Shown here: piece after piece, positions 29,991 through 32,591 of the stretch
Layout: each line of letters begins with the position of its first letter
Position numbering within the stretch: position 1 is the stretch's first letter
Source of the DNA: an uncultured Caulobacter sp.
Lineage (GTDB): Bacteria > Pseudomonadota > Alphaproteobacteria > Caulobacterales > Caulobacteraceae
Assembly: GCF_937900395.1 (NCBI RefSeq)
Contig: NZ_CALCDX010000248.1
Location: forward strand, 1 to 32,591
DNA: 32,591 nt
Direction: 5' to 3'
Notes under the pieces: generated by a model
Seen by the model: the letters and a program-made list of their open reading frames with translations, nothing else
Told to the model about the DNA's origin: nothing
Databases searched by the model: none
Made by a program: the position numbers and the translations under genes

Positions 29991-30877
29991 TGCCCCGCGA
30001 GGCCGACCTCGTCGCCGCCTTCCTTCGCAACGAAGGCCTGCCCGAGCGCTTCGCGGACCTGGCCGATCGCCTGCACCGGCCGCTGGCGGCGCGGATCGCC
30101 GGCTGGGCTGGCGAAGGCCGCGCGCCGCTGGTCGTCGGGATCTGCGGACCGCAGGGCTCGGGCAAGTCGACCCTGGCGGCGCTGGTCAGACGACTGCTGG
30201 CGGCGCGAGGCCTGAAGGTCGCGACTCTGTCGATCGACGACCTCTATCTGACCAAGGCCGAGCGCGCCCGGCTGGCCCGCGAAGTCCATCCGCTGCTGGC
30301 GACACGGGGCGTTCCCGGCACGCACGATCCGGCGCTGGGCCTGGCGGTGCTGCAGGCCCTGGGGCGGCCGGAGACCACCGCCCTGCCCCGCTTCGACAAG
30401 GCCGCCGACGACCGCGCGCCCGAGACCTCTTGGCCGCGGGTCGAGGGGCCGGTCGATGTCGTGCTGCTGGAAGGCTGGTGCGTCGGAGCGCGGCCGCAGC
30501 CCGCGGCGCGGCTCGCCGCGCCAGTCAACGCCCTGGAGCGCGACGAGGACCCGGACGGCGTCTGGCGCGGCTTCGCCAACGCGGCGCTGGCGGGACCCTA
30601 TGCGCCGTTGTTCGCGCGCGTCGACCGCCTGGTGCTGCTGACCGCCCCCGACTTCGCCGTCGTCCGCGCCTGGCGCGGCCAGCAGGAGGCCCGCCTGCGC
30701 GCCCGTCTCGCCGCCGAGGGGCGCGATCCCGGCCTGGCGATGGACGAGGCCGCCCTCGACCGCTTCGTCGCCCACTATGAACGCCTGACGCTGTGGATCG
30801 CGGAGGACCTGCCGGGCGTGACGGATGTGGTGGTGAAGCTGGATGAGCGGCGGTGGCCAAAGGAGGCTCTCGTTTAG
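29990..30877 (+). CDS. P-loop kinase, D-glycerate 3-kinase-like
   Basis: A 295-residue protein with Walker A GPQGSGKST (53-61), a LSIDDLYLTKAER segment and a late LLEGWCVGARP region. This layout matches the D-glycerate 3-kinase (GLYK) / Tda10 group, which shares the phosphoribulokinase/pantothenate-kinase fold and phosphorylates a small substrate with ATP; glycerate is the best-known substrate but is not proven here. The start ATG (29990) overlaps the kinase gene's TGA by one base with no separate ribosome-binding site, indicating translational coupling. Co-expression with a sensor kinase is unusual. Its stop lies inside a palindromic repeat at 30876. Confidence 0.78.
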   Translation: MPREADLVAAFLRNEGLPERFADLADRLHRPLAARIAGWAGEGRAPLVVGICGPQGSGKSTLAALVRRLLAARGLKVATLSIDDLYLTKAERARLAREVHPLLATRGVPGTHDPALGLAVLQALGRPETTALPRFDKAADDRAPETSWPRVEGPVDVVLLEGWCVGARPQPAARLAAPVNALERDEDPDGVWRGFANAALAGPYAPLFARVDRLVLLTAPDFAVVRAWRGQQEARLRARLAAEGRDPGLAMDEAALDRFVAHYERLTLWIAEDLPGVTDVVVKLDERRWPKEALV

Positions 30878-31010
30878 CGCCCCCTCCGTCACGATGCTGC
30901 GCATCGCGCCTCCTCCCCCGCTTTGCGTGGGAGGAGGAAGCCTCACCCTCCTCACCCGTGAAACGGGGGAGGTGGATCGGCGCCGAAGGCGGCGAGACGG
31001 AGGGGGCGCT
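30876..31010. repeat. GGGGGAGG-type intergenic repeat, copy D
   Basis: The terminal arms 30876-30890 and 30996-31010 are perfect 15-base inverted copies (AGCGCCCCCTCCGTC). Internal hairpins are CGATGC-tgc-GCATCG (30892-30906) and TCGGCGCC-gaa-GGCGGCGA (30977-30995, seven of eight pairs). The left arm begins inside the TAG of the upstream gene. It shares the half-unit plan of copies B and C and may serve as the kinase gene terminator. Confidence 0.75.
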
Positions 31011-31046
31011 CTGGCCCCAAGCGTCGCCATCCGCTAACAGCGTTCC

Positions 31047-31481
31047 ATGACCTACACGAACGCAGACATCGCCGCCCTCGCCGAGGGCCTGGTGGGCCGC
31101 ACCTTGCCCAAGGAGCGCTGGACCCACGCCGCGCACCTGGCCGCCACCCTGCGTCTCGTCCGCATCCGCGACGCGGGGCTGGAGCGCGACCTGCCGGGGA
31201 TCATCCAGAGCTACAACGTCTCGGTCGGCGGGGTGAACGACGACACTAGCGGCTATCACGAGACCATCACCCAGGCCTATCTGGCCGCCATCCGCGCCTT
31301 CGTCGCCGCCCTGCCGCCGGGGACGGACGACGCCGAGGCCGTCGCTAGCCTGCTGGCGACGCCGATGGGCGACAAGGCCTGGCCCCTGACCTACTGGTCG
31401 CGCGAGCGCCTGTTCTGCGTCGAGGCGCGCCGGGGGTGGGTGGAGCCGGACCTGAAGGCCCTGGAGCATCCGCCCACATAA
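31047..31481 (+). CDS. conserved hypothetical protein (WTH...H / GYHET)
   Basis: A 144-residue protein with motifs seen in a widespread uncharacterised family: RWTHAAHLAATL (24-35), QSYNVSVGGVNDDTSGYHET (54-73) and TYWSRERLF near the C terminus. The histidines H27, H30 and H71 could bind metal, but no function is established. There is no signal peptide. No clear Shine-Dalgarno precedes the ATG. It is flanked by two repeat elements. Confidence 0.75.
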   Translation: MTYTNADIAALAEGLVGRTLPKERWTHAAHLAATLRLVRIRDAGLERDLPGIIQSYNVSVGGVNDDTSGYHETITQAYLAAIRAFVAALPPGTDDAEAVASLLATPMGDKAWPLTYWSRERLFCVEARRGWVEPDLKALEHPPT

Positions 31482-31486
31482 GATCC

Positions 31487-31596
31487 CGATCTTCCCGGCG
31501 AATGCCGGGACCCAGATCGAACCCAAGGACGCTTCTCGCCTCGGCGCCGCGCCATGGCGCATCATCCCAAACCGCTCCGGATGAATCTGGGCCCCG
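31487..31596. repeat. CIR-like intergenic repeat with a GANTC site (copy 2, inverted)
   Basis: This is the reverse-complement relative of the element at 3-135. Its left arm (31489-31516) carries the CCCGGCGAATGCCGGG core. The right arm holds GAATC (a GANTC site) in CGGATGAATCTGGGCCCCGG. Beyond that the right end departs from copy 1: the second half of the core is missing, so this copy is partly degenerate. The GANTC site is kept in both copies. Confidence 0.65.
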
Positions 31597-31703
31597 GCAG
31601 GAGTTTACGCTCGGGCGCGCGAAGCGCGACCCGTGGCGCCGGGGAGGTCGGGGAAGAGGCGCTTTTCTTGAACCGCCTGTACAAAAAACCGAAAGACCAA
31701 CCA

Positions 31704-31726
31704 CCGCGCTCGGTCTAAGAGCGCGG
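31704..31726 (+). promoter_or_regulatory. hairpin just before the HPP start codon
   Basis: CCGCGCTC (31704-31711) and GAGCGCGG (31719-31726) form a perfect 8-bp stem with a seven-base loop. The stem ends two bases before the ATG and takes in the only purine-rich stretch there (AAGAG), so if transcribed it could hide the ribosome-binding site. Confidence 0.4.
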
Positions 31727-31728
31727 CC

Positions 31729-32591
31729 ATGAGCTTCAGCCTCCACGCCCTCGTTCGCGGCAAGACGCCCATCCGTCCGCTCGACGCCCTGCGCGGCGGC
31801 GGCGGCGCGCTGCTGGGACTGCTGTTCGCCGGCGTGCTGGGACGGCTGGCGGTCGGCGGCGGCGACTGGCTGCACCCGCTGCTGGTCGCGCCGATCGGCG
31901 CCTCGGCGGTGCTGGTCTTCGCCGTGCCGGCCAGCCCCCTGGCCCAGCCGAGGTCCGTCCTGGGCGGCAATATCGTCTCGGCCCTGGTCGGGATCACGGT
32001 GGCTCTCTTGATCCCACAGCCCCTGATCGCCGCGCCGCTGGCGGTGGGCCTCGCCATCGCGACCATGATGCTGTTGGGCTGCCTGCATCCGCCGGGCGGC
32101 GCCGTGGCGCTGATCTGCGTGATCGGCGGCCCCGCCGTCGCCAAGGCCGGCTATCTGTTCGCGCTCAATCCGGTGGCGCTGGACTCCCTGCTGCTGACCG
32201 GCGCGGGGATCGCCTGGGGACGCCTGACCGGCCACGCCTATCCCCACCGCGCGCCTGTGGTCGCCGCCAGCCGGCACCACACCAAGGACCCCGCCCCCGC
32301 CGCCCGCATCGGCTACAGTCCCGTCGACCTCGACCAGGCGCTGGCCCGCTACGGCGAGCTGCTGGACGTCAGCCGCGAGGACCTGGACGCGCTCTTTCGC
32401 CAGGTCGAGCTGTCGGCCGCCCAGCGCCTGCACAGCCAGATCCGCTGCGGCGACCTGATGTCCCGTGACGTGATCAAGCTGCATCACGACCAGTCGGCCG
32501 ACAGCGCCCTGGCCTATCTCGGCGAACATGCCCTGCGCGCGGCGCCCGTCGTGGACGCCGAGAACCGGGTCATCGGCATGGCCCGCCGGGC
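31729..32591 (+). CDS. HPP-family membrane protein with CBS domain (partial, cut by window edge)
   Basis: An open frame runs from ATG 31729 to the window end (287 codons and two bases) without a stop, so the C terminus is missing. The N-terminal part has about four transmembrane helices with family motifs: HPLLVAPIGASAVLVFAVP, LAQPRSVLGGN and the name-giving HPP in GCLHPPGGAVAL. It is followed by a soluble part with the start of a CBS domain (LMSRDVIKLHHDQSADSAL, then APVVDAENRVIGM). HPP proteins are membrane proteins, some linked to nitrite transport; the CBS domain probably senses an adenine nucleotide. Here the ligand is unknown. A hairpin sits right at the start codon. Confidence 0.88.
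   Translation, partial: MSFSLHALVRGKTPIRPLDALRGGGGALLGLLFAGVLGRLAVGGGDWLHPLLVAPIGASAVLVFAVPASPLAQPRSVLGGNIVSALVGITVALLIPQPLIAAPLAVGLAIATMMLLGCLHPPGGAVALICVIGGPAVAKAGYLFALNPVALDSLLLTGAGIAWGRLTGHAYPHRAPVVAASRHHTKDPAPAARIGYSPVDLDQALARYGELLDVSREDLDALFRQVELSAAQRLHSQIRCGDLMSRDVIKLHHDQSADSALAYLGEHALRAAPVVDAENRVIGMARR

Overview
The window looks like ordinary chromosome of a high-GC alphaproteobacterium, most likely Caulobacter or a close relative. The evidence is a protein domain matching the surface-anchoring region of the Caulobacter S-layer protein RsaA, intergenic inverted repeats carrying GANTC (CcrM-type) sites, an HWE-family histidine kinase, and an alphaproteobacterial-type carB, uvrC, pgsA and cspA. 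No rRNA, tRNA, CRISPR array, transposase or prophage gene was seen. The right edge cuts an HPP-family membrane protein.

Layout, left to right. 1-4044: a CcrM-site repeat, a 2OG-Fe(II) oxygenase-like gene, a lipoprotein gene translationally coupled to a 51-residue protein, and a hemerythrin domain fused to a long RG-rich tandem-repeat tail. 4045-9440: uvrC, a palindromic element, then a divergent pair consisting of an acyltransferase-like membrane protein and a TonB-dependent receptor. 9441-18202 is a cell-surface region: a 1589-residue secreted protein (serralysin-like domain with a destroyed zinc site, RTX repeats, Ig-like repeats, RsaA-like anchor), a small exported peptide, a GtrB-like glycosyltransferase, a GtrA-like flippase and a convergent GT-C-like membrane protein. 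18369-25567: a small membrane-anchored protein, carB, two probable lipoproteins (one a patatin), a small gene behind a Fur-like box, and a transglutaminase operon. 25568-32591: small proteins, cspA with a structured leader, pgsA, an HWE kinase overlapping a P-loop kinase, a conserved unknown and the HPP protein.

The strongest leads are: (1) the secreted serralysin pseudoenzyme carrying an S-layer-type LPS anchor, next to a Gtr-type glycan modification trio; (2) the hemerythrin/RG-repeat fusion, with a perfect internal Shine-Dalgarno and start codon at the junction; (3) a family of intergenic repeats built of half-units in which hairpin stems change sequence but stay paired. Functions inferred from family resemblance were judged by eye; no search was run.
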